A stretch of 64,000 bases of DNA. It comes from Chitinophagales bacterium. Its GTDB lineage: Bacteria > Bacteroidota > Bacteroidia > Chitinophagales > Chitinophagaceae. The notes beneath the pieces are model-generated. The model had not been told where the DNA came from. It ran no database searches and saw only the letters and a list, made by a program, of their open reading frames with translations. This document shows, piece after piece, positions 54,900 through 62,479 of the stretch. The position numbers and the translations under genes were made by a program. Location: contig JACJXR010000005.1 of assembly GCA_020636505.1 (NCBI GenBank), forward strand, positions 210,791 to 274,790. The letters are read 5' to 3'. Each line of letters starts with the position of its first letter. Within the stretch, counting starts at the first letter, position 1.

Positions 54900-55193
54900 A
54901 TGAAAAGCATAAGCGCACAGGAATTGAGTGGTTGGAACAGGGATGAAATGCCGTTTGAACTGTTGGATGTAAGAGAAGCTTTTGAACGAGAAGCTTACAA
55001 CATAGGCGGTATACACATACCCCTTAGTGAGCTGAACACAAGGCGAAATGAAATACCAACAGATAAGCCTGTGGTTGTCTATTGTGAGAAAGGAATACGC
55101 AGTATGATAGCCATTCAGAGGTTGGGCTCTTTTGAGAACCTCATAAACTTAACAGGTGGAGTAAGCAATTTACGAAAGCAATCAGGTCGATGA
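54900..55193 (+). CDS. Single-domain rhodanese-like protein
   Basis: The 97-residue protein has FELLDVREAFEREAYNIGG, HIPLSELNTR and the active-site loop VVYCEKGIRS with Cys62. This is the compact rhodanese fold found in GlpE-like sulfurtransferases. It has no signal peptide and should be cytosolic. It lies 19 nt before a membrane protein gene and may share its transcript. Confidence 0.88.
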   Translation: MKSISAQELSGWNRDEMPFELLDVREAFEREAYNIGGIHIPLSELNTRRNEIPTDKPVVVYCEKGIRSMIAIQRLGSFENLINLTGGVSNLRKQSGR

Positions 55194-55212
55194 ATTTTTA
55201 AAAAAAGAAGAG

Positions 55213-55605
55213 ATGATAAAAAAAATACCTTTTCATTTAGCGGTTAATATCATGCTTATATTGTTATCTGCAATGTTAGTGTACCATTTGTTAATCATTG
55301 CACAGGTTGTCCCGTTTGACGCAATATGGGGTGGTCGCTTGACTAATGAAGAAGAGATGTATCGTTTTGAAATGGTATCTATCATCCTAAACATTGTGAT
55401 ATTAATGGTAATAGCTATAAAGGGTGGGTATATAAGAAGAATAAAACCCAATAGAACAATAAGAGTATTATTATGGTTACTGGTTGTGCTATATATATTC
55501 AATACAATAGGAAATATTCTATCAACCAATATATTGGAAGCGGCAATATTTACACCTATAACATTGATATCTGCATTGCTATGTTGGCGAATGGCCATAG
55601 AGTAA
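55213..55605 (+). CDS. Four-helix membrane protein, unknown
   Basis: The 130-residue protein is mostly hydrophobic with four predicted helices (about 5-32, 50-70, 82-102, 106-128). Small loops carry basic residues (GGYIRRIKPNRT). It is richer in ATA and TTA codons and A+T than its neighbours. No family is recognised. Its last codons form one arm of a terminator shared with the convergent ldcA gene. Confidence 0.6.
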   Translation: MIKKIPFHLAVNIMLILLSAMLVYHLLIIAQVVPFDAIWGGRLTNEEEMYRFEMVSIILNIVILMVIAIKGGYIRRIKPNRTIRVLLWLLVVLYIFNTIGNILSTNILEAAIFTPITLISALLCWRMAIE

Positions 55606-55622
55606 ATAACATTTACTCTATG
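55596..55622. terminator. Shared terminator at the ends of the converging genes
   Basis: Perfect 12-base arms (55596-55607 and 55611-55622) with a 3-nt loop span the stop codons of both the membrane protein gene (plus) and ldcA (minus). There is no long U-run, so it may be a weak terminator or RNA stabiliser. Confidence 0.6.
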
Positions 55623-56553
55623 CATTGGACATATGGTCCAAATGCAACTGCCCACCTTGCTCAGTGACATTGAGTTTATGCCACATACCGAGTGCCAAAG
55701 TATGATTCTCTTCAATATGACCTACAGGAAAATCAAAACAAACCGGATAGTCATATTCTTCCACAGCATTGCGTATGATCTCCTCCACCGTTTTACCAAA
55801 TGGACGTTCCGTATCTTCCATTTCTGTAAATCCACCTACGACAAGTCCTCGCAGTTTACTTAGTTTGCCGGCCCTCTTTAATGTCAACAGCATACGATCC
55901 ACCTTATAAAGATGCTCACCAATATCTTCTATAAACAGAATTTTCTCAGTGGTATCAATATCAGACTTGGAACCAACTAAGTGCGACAATATCGCAAGAT
56001 TTCCTCCAACCAAAATACCATTCGCAGAACCCAACCTGTTCAACTTAGAAGGTTCGGTATGATAATACAATGAACCACCTGTAAGCGCCGCGTAACATTG
56101 TTGTATATGATCGCTATTGATGGTATCGGGCCTGAATGCTCCGGTCATAGGGCCATGTAAAGACGGTATTTGCATGGTGGCATGCAGATGGCTGTGCAAT
56201 ACGGTGATATCGCTGAAGCCGCATATCCATTTTGGGTTCAACTTGAACTTTGTCCAATCCAGATTGTCTACAATTCTACTTGTACCATATCCTCCACGTC
56301 CCATCAATATAGCTTTGACAGAAGGGTCGTCCAACATATTCTGTAGATCGTTCAAACGCTCACCATCCGTACCCGAAAAGTAATGATGTTCATTGCCTAC
56401 AGTAGTACCCACTTTCACATTGAAGCCCCAAAGTTTGAGCGTCTCGATGGCAAAGCGTATTCTATCTTCCGAAACATAACCTGCCGGGCAAGTGATACCG
56501 ACCGTATCGCCTCGCTTCAAATAGGGTGGATGTTCGATATTTGTCTTTACCAT
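55618..56553 (-). CDS. ldcA: LD-carboxypeptidase (peptidase S66, LdcA-like)
   Basis: The 311-residue enzyme has the S66 catalytic triad at the expected places: Ser114 in CGFSDITVLH, Glu209 in LFIEDIGEHL and His279 in FPVGHIEENH. GRGGYGTSRIVD is the conserved N-terminal motif. LdcA removes the terminal D-alanine from tetrapeptides in murein recycling and works in the cytosol. It overlaps the Rieske gene by 7 nt at the end of a four-gene minus-strand operon. Confidence 0.92.
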   Translation of the reverse strand: MVKTNIEHPPYLKRGDTVGITCPAGYVSEDRIRFAIETLKLWGFNVKVGTTVGNEHHYFSGTDGERLNDLQNMLDDPSVKAILMGRGGYGTSRIVDNLDWTKFKLNPKWICGFSDITVLHSHLHATMQIPSLHGPMTGAFRPDTINSDHIQQCYAALTGGSLYYHTEPSKLNRLGSANGILVGGNLAILSHLVGSKSDIDTTEKILFIEDIGEHLYKVDRMLLTLKRAGKLSKLRGLVVGGFTEMEDTERPFGKTVEEIIRNAVEEYDYPVCFDFPVGHIEENHTLALGMWHKLNVTEQGGQLHLDHMSNA

Positions 56554-56867
56554 AATCCTATATAAATATTCCCATCTCTTACCTCGACAGGATAGGTTTT
56601 CAATTTGTATCCTTCCCCCGTGGTATTTCTACCGTTGGTGGGATCGAATCTGTATTTATGTACGGGACATACGAGCCTCCCTTGAGCATCCATCCAACCT
56701 TCACAGAACCTACCGCTTGCATGTGGACACTTGGCTGCAAAAGCATAGAGTTGCTTATCGAGCTTTAGCAGTCCCACTTCTTTATCTCCAACAATCAACT
56801 CTATGGGTTTGTTCTCTTCAATAGTGTCAATTGTAGGTTCTTTAACATGTTGCCAATCGTATATCAT
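56547..56867 (-). CDS. Rieske [2Fe-2S] ferredoxin-like protein
   Basis: The 106-residue protein has AAKCPHASGRFCEGW and GRLVCPVHKYRFD, the CxH and CxxH ligand pairs of a Rieske cluster. It starts MIYDWQHVKE at an ATG overlapping the tadA stop (ATGA); a longer upstream frame inside tadA is not preferred. Proteins of this size are soluble electron carriers, such as those for ring-hydroxylating or nitrite-type oxidoreductases. Its redox partner is not in the window. Confidence 0.88.
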   Translation of the reverse strand: MIYDWQHVKEPTIDTIEENKPIELIVGDKEVGLLKLDKQLYAFAAKCPHASGRFCEGWMDAQGRLVCPVHKYRFDPTNGRNTTGEGYKLKTYPVEVRDGNIYIGLW

Positions 56868-57304
56868 CGCTTTGCACTGAAAAAATCTTTCATCAATTGG
56901 GCGCAATCTTCCGACAACACACCAGATGTAAGTTGTGTCTTGGGGTGGAATGGCCTGTTTTCTCCCGTCACTCTTTTATAACCGTTCTTTACATCTTCCG
57001 CACCGTATACCACACGCCCAATCTTCGACCAGAACAGTGCACCACTGCACATAAGGCATGGCTCAATGGTGACATAAAGTGTAGCCTCGGGCAAATATTT
57101 ACTACCCAAAGCATTGAATGCAGCAGTCAATGCTATCATCTCCGCATGGGCGGTGCTGTCATTGAGTTGCTCCGTTTGGTTATGTCCGCGAGAGATGATC
57201 TTGGTATCCCATGTCACTATTGCACCTATCGGAATCTCACCTGCTTCGTAAGCCATATTGGCTTGACGTAGTGCCTCCTTCATGAAATATGTATCGTCGA
57301 ACAT
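56864..57304 (-). CDS. tadA: tRNA adenosine deaminase-like (TadA family)
   Basis: The 146-residue protein has the zinc deaminase motifs HAEMIAL (His53, Glu55) and EPCLMCSGA (Cys83, Cys86). TadA converts A34 to inosine in tRNA-Arg; guanine deaminases share the fold, so that alternative exists. The ATG at 57304 is chosen over a GTG one codon upstream. It follows dtd by 4 nt, consistent with two translation-quality genes in one operon. Confidence 0.86.
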   Translation of the reverse strand: MFDDTYFMKEALRQANMAYEAGEIPIGAIVTWDTKIISRGHNQTEQLNDSTAHAEMIALTAAFNALGSKYLPEATLYVTIEPCLMCSGALFWSKIGRVVYGAEDVKNGYKRVTGENRPFHPKTQLTSGVLSEDCAQLMKDFFSAKR

Positions 57305-57308
57305 CACT

Positions 57309-57761
57309 TTATTCTTTGTTTTTACTGTCCATCACGATTGTAACGGGTCCATCGTTTATCAATGTCACCTTCATATTCGCACCGAACTCCCCCGTCTTCA
57401 CCTGCTTAGCGGTTATTGCAGTAAGCTGCTTGACAAAGTATTCATACAAAGGTATGGCTTGTTCGGGCCTTGCCGCTTTTATGAACGACGGGCGATTGCC
57501 TTTCTTATAAGATGCATGCAAGGTGAACTGACTGACCACCAACACTTCGCCGTTTGCACTGTTGAGGTCGTTATTCATCAGTCCGGCATCATCAGAGAAA
57601 ACTCTTAGACCTGCTATTTTCTTACACAACCAATCTGCGTCTTCTTCGTTGTCCTCTGTTTCAATACCCAACAATATCATAAAGCCGAGACCTATCGACG
57701 ACATCACCTCACCGTCAATAGTTACACTTGCCTCCGAAACGCGTTGAATCACTGCTCGCAT
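57309..57761 (-). CDS. dtd: D-aminoacyl-tRNA deacylase
   Basis: The 150-residue protein begins MRAVIQRVSEASVTIDGEV and contains VSQFTLHASYKKGNRPSF and NDGPVTIVMD, the SQFT and NxGPVT signature motifs of DTD. It hydrolyses D-amino acids from tRNA and proofreads glycine mischarging. It is full length and heads the dtd-tadA-Rieske-ldcA operon. Confidence 0.95.
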   Translation of the reverse strand: MRAVIQRVSEASVTIDGEVMSSIGLGFMILLGIETEDNEEDADWLCKKIAGLRVFSDDAGLMNNDLNSANGEVLVVSQFTLHASYKKGNRPSFIKAARPEQAIPLYEYFVKQLTAITAKQVKTGEFGANMKVTLINDGPVTIVMDSKNKE

Positions 57762-57804
57762 ACCGTAAAAATGCGAATGATTTAGGATATTGCATACTCT
57801 TGTA

Positions 57805-58317
57805 ATGAAACAGGTAGCCGAAACGGAAAGATTGATACTTCGAGAGTTTGATTTATCGGACGCTCCGGATTTCTATGAAATGAATCTTGACAATGAGGTA
57901 ATGAAGTATACTGGGGATGTTCCGTTTACATCATTAGAGGAATCCGAAGAGCTGATACGTAATTATGACAGATATATAAACCATGGCTTCGGCAGATGGA
58001 CGGTTGTGCTGAAAGAAACGAATGAGATTCTCGGATGGTGTGGATTGAAGTATATCAAGTCGGTTGACGAGGTGGATCTGGGTTATAGATTCAAGAGAAA
58101 GCATTGGAACAAAGGATATGCAACAGAAGCGTCAATAGCATCATTGGATATTGGATTCAATGAGTATGATCTTGACCTGATAGTGGGCCGAACCATGGTG
58201 GACAATGTGGCTTCAAGAAAAGTGTTGGAAAAAGTAGGTATGACCTATTGGAAGGAATTTGATTTTGAAGAGCACCCCGGTGTTTATTATCGTATTTTCA
58301 GAAAAGACTACAAATAA
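57805..58317 (+). CDS. GNAT acetyltransferase (RimJ/RimL type), first of a pair
   Basis: The 170-residue protein starts TERLILREF after a short N-terminus, with acetyl-CoA binding and acceptor motifs GWCGLKYIKSVDEVDLGYRF, HWNKGYATEASIASLD and RKVLEKVGMTYWKEF. It is a close paralogue of the next gene; the ATG at 57805 is chosen over an upstream TTG. The substrate is unknown; relatives acetylate ribosomal proteins or small amines. Confidence 0.85.
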   Translation: MKQVAETERLILREFDLSDAPDFYEMNLDNEVMKYTGDVPFTSLEESEELIRNYDRYINHGFGRWTVVLKETNEILGWCGLKYIKSVDEVDLGYRFKRKHWNKGYATEASIASLDIGFNEYDLDLIVGRTMVDNVASRKVLEKVGMTYWKEFDFEEHPGVYYRIFRKDYK

Positions 58318-58829
58318 TGGTCATATTGGAAACAGAAAGGTTGTTGCTACGTGAGTCTGTGGAAGACGACGCGCAGGACTTTTTTGATTTGACCAACGAC
58401 CCCGAAGTGATGAAGTACACCGGTGATGTGGTATTCAAATCGGTGGAAGAAACGAGAAATTTGATTCGCAATTACGAAGACTATCAAAAAAACTCTTACG
58501 GCAGGTGGAGCACCATCATCAAAGACACCAATGAGATAATTGGGTGGTGCGGACTTAAATACATCAAAGAGATAGATGAAACAGATTTAGGCTTCCGATT
58601 CAAAAAGAAATATTGGAACAAGGGCTATGCCACCGAAGCAAGTATCGCATGTTTGGAGCTTGGTTTCAACAAACACAAGCTCGACCAAATAGTAGGGCAA
58701 GTATATAAGGAACATGCGGCATCAAGACGAGTGTTGGAGAAAGTAGGAATGAGCTTTTGGAAAGAGCTGTATGACGATGATGAGTCGTGGCTGGTATATG
58801 GGATAAAGAAAGAAGATTTTAGGCCTTAG
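58317..58829 (+). CDS. GNAT acetyltransferase (RimJ/RimL type), second of a pair
   Basis: The 170-residue protein closely resembles the preceding one throughout (LETERLLLRE, GWCGLKYIKEIDETDLGFRF, YWNKGYATEASIACLELGF, RRVLEKVGMSFWKEL). The ATG shares a base with the preceding TAA, so the two are co-translated. The pair looks like a tandem duplication followed by divergence, mostly near the C-terminus. Confidence 0.86.
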   Translation: MVILETERLLLRESVEDDAQDFFDLTNDPEVMKYTGDVVFKSVEETRNLIRNYEDYQKNSYGRWSTIIKDTNEIIGWCGLKYIKEIDETDLGFRFKKKYWNKGYATEASIACLELGFNKHKLDQIVGQVYKEHAASRRVLEKVGMSFWKELYDDDESWLVYGIKKEDFRP

Positions 58830-58834
58830 CTTTT

Positions 58835-58842
58835 TACTTTTG
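58835..58842 (+). promoter_or_regulatory. -7 box just before mnmE
   Basis: TACTTTTG fits the -7 consensus, only 6 nt before the ATG at 58849. Transcription from it would start at or next to the initiation codon, giving a leaderless or near-leaderless message. No clear -33 element is visible. Confidence 0.4.
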
Positions 58843-58848
58843 CAACAG

Positions 58849-60201
58849 ATGTATTCATTCAATGAAACGATAGCAGCGATAGCTACACCGCCCGGAGAAG
58901 GTGCCATAGGCATCATCCGTCTGAGCGGTAAAGACGCCATAAGCATCGCCGACAAAATATTTTCAGGCAAAAAGCTGTCCGAACAAAAGTCGCACACCAT
59001 ACACTTCGGTAAAATAACAGACGGTAAAGATGTGATAGACGAAGTGGTGGTATCGCTTTACAAAGGCCCTAAAAGCTATACGGGAGAAGATGTGATAGAG
59101 ATAAGTTGCCATGGCTCACAATATGTTCTGGAAAAAGTTTTAGCTCTATGTCTGCAGAACGGAGCAAACGTAGCCAAGGCAGGTGAATTCACACAACGTG
59201 CTTTCCTCAACAATAAAATGGACCTGACACAGGCAGAAGCTGTGGCAGATTTGATAGCCAGCCAAAGCAGCTCTGCTCATAACGCCGCTATTCACAATCT
59301 ACGTGGTGGCTTCAGTGACGAGCTGAAAGACCTACGCGAACAGTTGATACAGTTCAGCGCGCTACTGGAATTGGAACTTGATTTCAGTGAAGAGGATGTT
59401 GAATTTGCTGACCGTACAAGGTTCTATGAATTGATAGCGGTACTTACAGATACCACACAAAGGCTTATCGATTCTTTCAGTTTAGGGAACGTCATCAAAA
59501 AAGGCGTTAGCGTTGCCATAGTAGGTAAACCCAATGCAGGTAAGAGCACTTTGCTGAATGCACTGTTGAACGAAGACCGCGCAATAGTAAGTGACATAGC
59601 CGGTACCACACGCGACAGTATAGAAGAAGTGCTTAATATCAACGGCATACTTTTCAGACTGATAGATACGGCAGGTATACGTGAGCATACGAGTGATATT
59701 GTAGAGACGATGGGTGTGCAGCGTAGTCGCGACATCATGAAACGCGCAGACATTATCGTATACCTGTTTGATGTGAATGAAGAAAGCGCCAACGACCTGC
59801 AAAAGCAAAAAGATGTTTTTGAACAAGAAGGTGCGAAGTATTTGTTAGTAGGCAACAAGACGGATATTACAAACAGTCGTTTTGGAGATGATGTATTATA
59901 CATCTCCGCGAAAAGCAAAGAGAACATACAAGACCTTAAACAAGCCCTGTACGACAATGTGATAGAAGGCAAGATCAGCACAGAGGGAACCATCGTAACC
60001 AACGCTCGCCATCATGCTTCTCTTCAAGAGGTAAACAAATCACTAAAGGATATAAAAACAGGGATGGACAACAACATCAGTGGAGACCTGATAGCATTAG
60101 ATTTACGCCGTTGCTTGCACTACTTAGGAGAAATTACAGGACAGGTAACAACAGAAGATAAACTGGACTACATATTTTCCAAATTCTGTATCGGGAAGTA
60201 G
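58849..60201 (+). CDS. mnmE: tRNA modification GTPase MnmE
   Basis: The 450-residue protein has the TrmE N-terminal domain with TIAAIATPPGEGAIGIIRLS, a GTPase domain (GKPNAGKST at 226-234, TTRD at 253-256, DTAG at 273-276, NKTD) and a C-terminus ending FCIGK with the conserved Cys. With MnmG it installs the cmnm5 modification at U34 of tRNAs. The protein is complete. Its 3' end borders a putative integrative element. Confidence 0.96.
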   Translation: MYSFNETIAAIATPPGEGAIGIIRLSGKDAISIADKIFSGKKLSEQKSHTIHFGKITDGKDVIDEVVVSLYKGPKSYTGEDVIEISCHGSQYVLEKVLALCLQNGANVAKAGEFTQRAFLNNKMDLTQAEAVADLIASQSSSAHNAAIHNLRGGFSDELKDLREQLIQFSALLELELDFSEEDVEFADRTRFYELIAVLTDTTQRLIDSFSLGNVIKKGVSVAIVGKPNAGKSTLLNALLNEDRAIVSDIAGTTRDSIEEVLNINGILFRLIDTAGIREHTSDIVETMGVQRSRDIMKRADIIVYLFDVNEESANDLQKQKDVFEQEGAKYLLVGNKTDITNSRFGDDVLYISAKSKENIQDLKQALYDNVIEGKISTEGTIVTNARHHASLQEVNKSLKDIKTGMDNNISGDLIALDLRRCLHYLGEITGQVTTEDKLDYIFSKFCIGK

Positions 60202-60360
60202 AAAGCCTCTACAATAAAGCGTATAATGCACGTTTCATGCGGTTATACTTCTCCTTCATTTGCATTTAGTATTGCTTTATTTGCTTATAGTAGCCTGATT
60301 TTTGTTGTGATGTTGGTTACTACAAATATTCTGACGGACTTTATTGTTACGAGGTGAAAT

Positions 60361-60411
60361 AACTACCCGTAGTTAATGGTAGATACTGAAAGATACTGGT
60401 AACTACTACCA
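60361..60411. promoter_or_regulatory. Dyads and AGATACTG direct repeats before the zinc-finger gene
   Basis: A 6-bp hairpin (60361-60366 with 60369-60374) is followed by two AGATACTG copies 10 nt apart (60381-60388, 60391-60398), flanked by TGGTAG and CTACCA inverted arms. The layout suggests operator or arm-type binding sites upstream of the gene at 60449. Confidence 0.4.
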
Positions 60412-60448
60412 AATTTCACTTCTGTAGGAACCAAAACTAAAAGTAACA

Positions 60449-60820
60449 ATGAGTAGTAATCTTCGTATCCCCAAAGTATGTCTGTACTGCAATAACAACT
60501 TCATTGCACAAAAGATGAACACCAAGTACTGTTCACTAAAATGTGCTCAAAGAAACTACAAACAACAACAGAGAGAAAAGAAACTGCAGAAAGCAAACAA
60601 AGACTACATCAAACAAACAGCCACAAAACCGATTATACAATCAAACAATAATACTATCCACAAACCTTATCTCACGATCAAAGAAACCTGTCAGCTATTA
60701 AACTCATCAGACAGTACCATTCGCAAGGCGATCAAAGATGGTAGAATACAAACGATCCGCATTGGTAAAAAACACATCATTCGACGAGATGATATCGAAA
60801 AGATGTTCTTGACATCATAG
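60449..60820 (+). CDS. Zinc-finger plus excisionase-type HTH protein
   Basis: The 123-residue protein has an N-terminal CxxC-x14-CxxxC zinc knuckle (CLYCNNN, YCSLKC) and a basic linker. A C-terminal HTH_17 domain (LTIKETCQLLNSSDSTIRKA, then RIQTIRIGKKHIIRRDDIEK) follows. The HTH type is used by excisionases and element regulators. The fusion of a zinc knuckle is unusual, and its role may be control of excision or of element genes. Confidence 0.7.
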   Translation: MSSNLRIPKVCLYCNNNFIAQKMNTKYCSLKCAQRNYKQQQREKKLQKANKDYIKQTATKPIIQSNNNTIHKPYLTIKETCQLLNSSDSTIRKAIKDGRIQTIRIGKKHIIRRDDIEKMFLTS

Positions 60821-61018
60821 TAAGTATGAATAATAACCCTTAATCGCATTTTAAGCGTGTGGCAAACGACACTTTTACATTTTTGGATGTCTGACATCGG
60901 AACGGGGCGGATGTGAAATGCGACACCCTTAAAATCTATCTATAAATTCTACATCTAATTCAAGGGGAAAGAAAATATTAGTTGTAAAAAATAAAGAGAC
61001 GAAGTCTAAATATTGTTG

Positions 61019-61035
61019 AGGCAGCGTAGCTGCCT
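61019..61035. repeat. Hairpin with GTA triloop (7-bp stem)
   Basis: Stem 61019-61025 and 61029-61035 with loop GTA closed by C-G. It is one of three closely spaced hairpins with GNA triloops in this block. Confidence 0.7.
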
Positions 61036-61043
61036 TATTGTCT

Positions 61044-61133
61044 TATACTGTATATAGTTACTGTTATTGTATACTGTATTATAGTATATAGTATAAAAGC
61101 GTAGCTTTTATTATACCGTATACTGTATATAGT
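61044..61133. repeat. 15-bp direct repeat pair with a hairpin between
   Basis: TATACTGTATATAGT is at 61044-61058 and again at 61119-61133, with a shorter TATACTGTAT copy at 61070-61079. Between them lies an 8-bp-stem hairpin (61093-61100 with 61104-61111, loop GTA). Repeats like these could be recombinase arm sites or replication iterons. Confidence 0.6.
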
Positions 61134-61305
61134 AAAAACGTGTAAAGAAATTTCATTTCCAAAAAACTAGTATAGAAATAATGTATAGGTGTTATAAGGG
61201 GAACTCGTTAGCTGATTTGTTACCCATTGAAATACAGGTCATTGTTGTCTTTTAGACGTATTGGGCTGAAGGTTAGGGTAACAATTAGTAACCAAAACAT
61301 CAGCT

Positions 61306-62454
61306 ATGCAGATTTATCTATTGAAACGAAAAGGACAGGTTTCCAAAAAGAAATTGAAAGAGGGGAAACAAGTAATGGTCAGTCTTCACCTTGTTACTTA
61401 TTACGGTAAGAATACGAAAAGGGAATACGAATTTTTAGGGTTGTATCTGTTTGACAAACCGAAAAATCAACTACAGAAAGACCATAACAAGGAGACCATG
61501 CAACTAGCTGAGGCGATAAGAGCTAAGAGGCTACTTGAACTACAATCACGTCAACATGGTTTTAGAAGTAATGCAATGTTGAAAAAGAGTTTCATGGAGT
61601 TCTTCAAACAACTAGCAGAGAAGCGAAGAGAAGACTCAGAGAGTAATTATCAAAAGTGGATGGCAGTACACAAGATATTGAATACATATTCAGATGGTAA
61701 GGACATTATAATGGAGAATGTAAACGAAGAGTTTCTTGAAGAGGTAAAAGATTTCCTGTTATCCAATCACGCATCACAACGATTCCCGGGTAGAAAACTT
61801 AACCGTAATTCTGCTGCTTCATACTTCAACATAGTTAAGACTGCTGTAAACGAAGCATACAAATCGAGGTTCCTGAAAGAAAATCCATCACAGAGAGTAA
61901 AGTGTATCAACGGCGAGGATACTCAACGTCAGTATTTAACGTTAGAAGAGTTACGCTTATTGGCAAACACAGAATGTAAGATACCAGAACTCAAAAGGGC
62001 GTTTTTGTTCAGTGCGTTGACAGGTTTGAGATGGTCAGACGTAAGTAGGTTAACATGGAATCAATTCAGATACGACAAACAGGATGGATGGTCAATCCAT
62101 TATATACAGAAAAAGACAGGTAAGGCAGAAGTACTACCAATATCAGAACAAGCAATAAAGGTACTTGGAGAACAAGAGGAAGGAGATCAGCTCGTTATTA
62201 AAAACCTGAACTATGGTTCAAACATGAACGATAAGTTGAGAGAATGGGTAGAAGACGCAGGTATTGACAAGTACATATCATTTCACTGTGCGAGACACAC
62301 ATTCGCTACCTTACAATTAAGTATGGATACCGACATCTATACGGTATCAAAGATGTTGGGACACAAACATATCCGAACAACAGAGATCTACGCAAAGGTT
62401 ATTGACAAGAAAAAGATTGATGCAGTAAGACGTATACCAGCTATTCAGATGTAA
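61306..62454 (+). CDS. Tyrosine recombinase / integrase
   Basis: The 382-residue protein has an N-terminal arm-binding domain, a SAM-like core-binding domain (about 90-190) and a catalytic domain with all active-site residues: Arg242 (TGLRWSD), Lys270 region (KKTGK), His327 and Arg330 (HCARH), His353 (GHKHIRTTEIYAK) and Tyr362. This is the layout of integrases of Bacteroidota conjugative or mobilisable elements. It probably catalyses insertion and, with an excisionase, excision. Confidence 0.92.
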   Translation: MQIYLLKRKGQVSKKKLKEGKQVMVSLHLVTYYGKNTKREYEFLGLYLFDKPKNQLQKDHNKETMQLAEAIRAKRLLELQSRQHGFRSNAMLKKSFMEFFKQLAEKRREDSESNYQKWMAVHKILNTYSDGKDIIMENVNEEFLEEVKDFLLSNHASQRFPGRKLNRNSAASYFNIVKTAVNEAYKSRFLKENPSQRVKCINGEDTQRQYLTLEELRLLANTECKIPELKRAFLFSALTGLRWSDVSRLTWNQFRYDKQDGWSIHYIQKKTGKAEVLPISEQAIKVLGEQEEGDQLVIKNLNYGSNMNDKLREWVEDAGIDKYISFHCARHTFATLQLSMDTDIYTVSKMLGHKHIRTTEIYAKVIDKKKIDAVRRIPAIQM

Positions 62455-62479
62455 AACAAGATTTAATTATCTTGTTTCT

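Larger units (their letters stand above)
60821..61305. other. Hairpin-rich non-coding region of the element, 485 nt
   Basis: No gene longer than 60 residues is convincing here. The region holds an imperfect 16-bp inverted repeat (60848-60863 with 60920-60935), a GATGTC-T-GACATC dyad (60886-60898), three C-GNA-G hairpins (60997-61007, 61019-61035, 61093-61111) and a 15-bp direct repeat (61044-61058 and 61119-61133). It may be an attachment, replication or control site. Confidence 0.5.

Noticed and set aside
61044..61133. Repeats considered as a CRISPR array
   Set aside because: Only two full copies, with no regular spacers and no cas genes.
61227..61409. 60-codon frame overlapping the integrase start
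   Set aside because: It is out of frame with the recombinase and has no motif.
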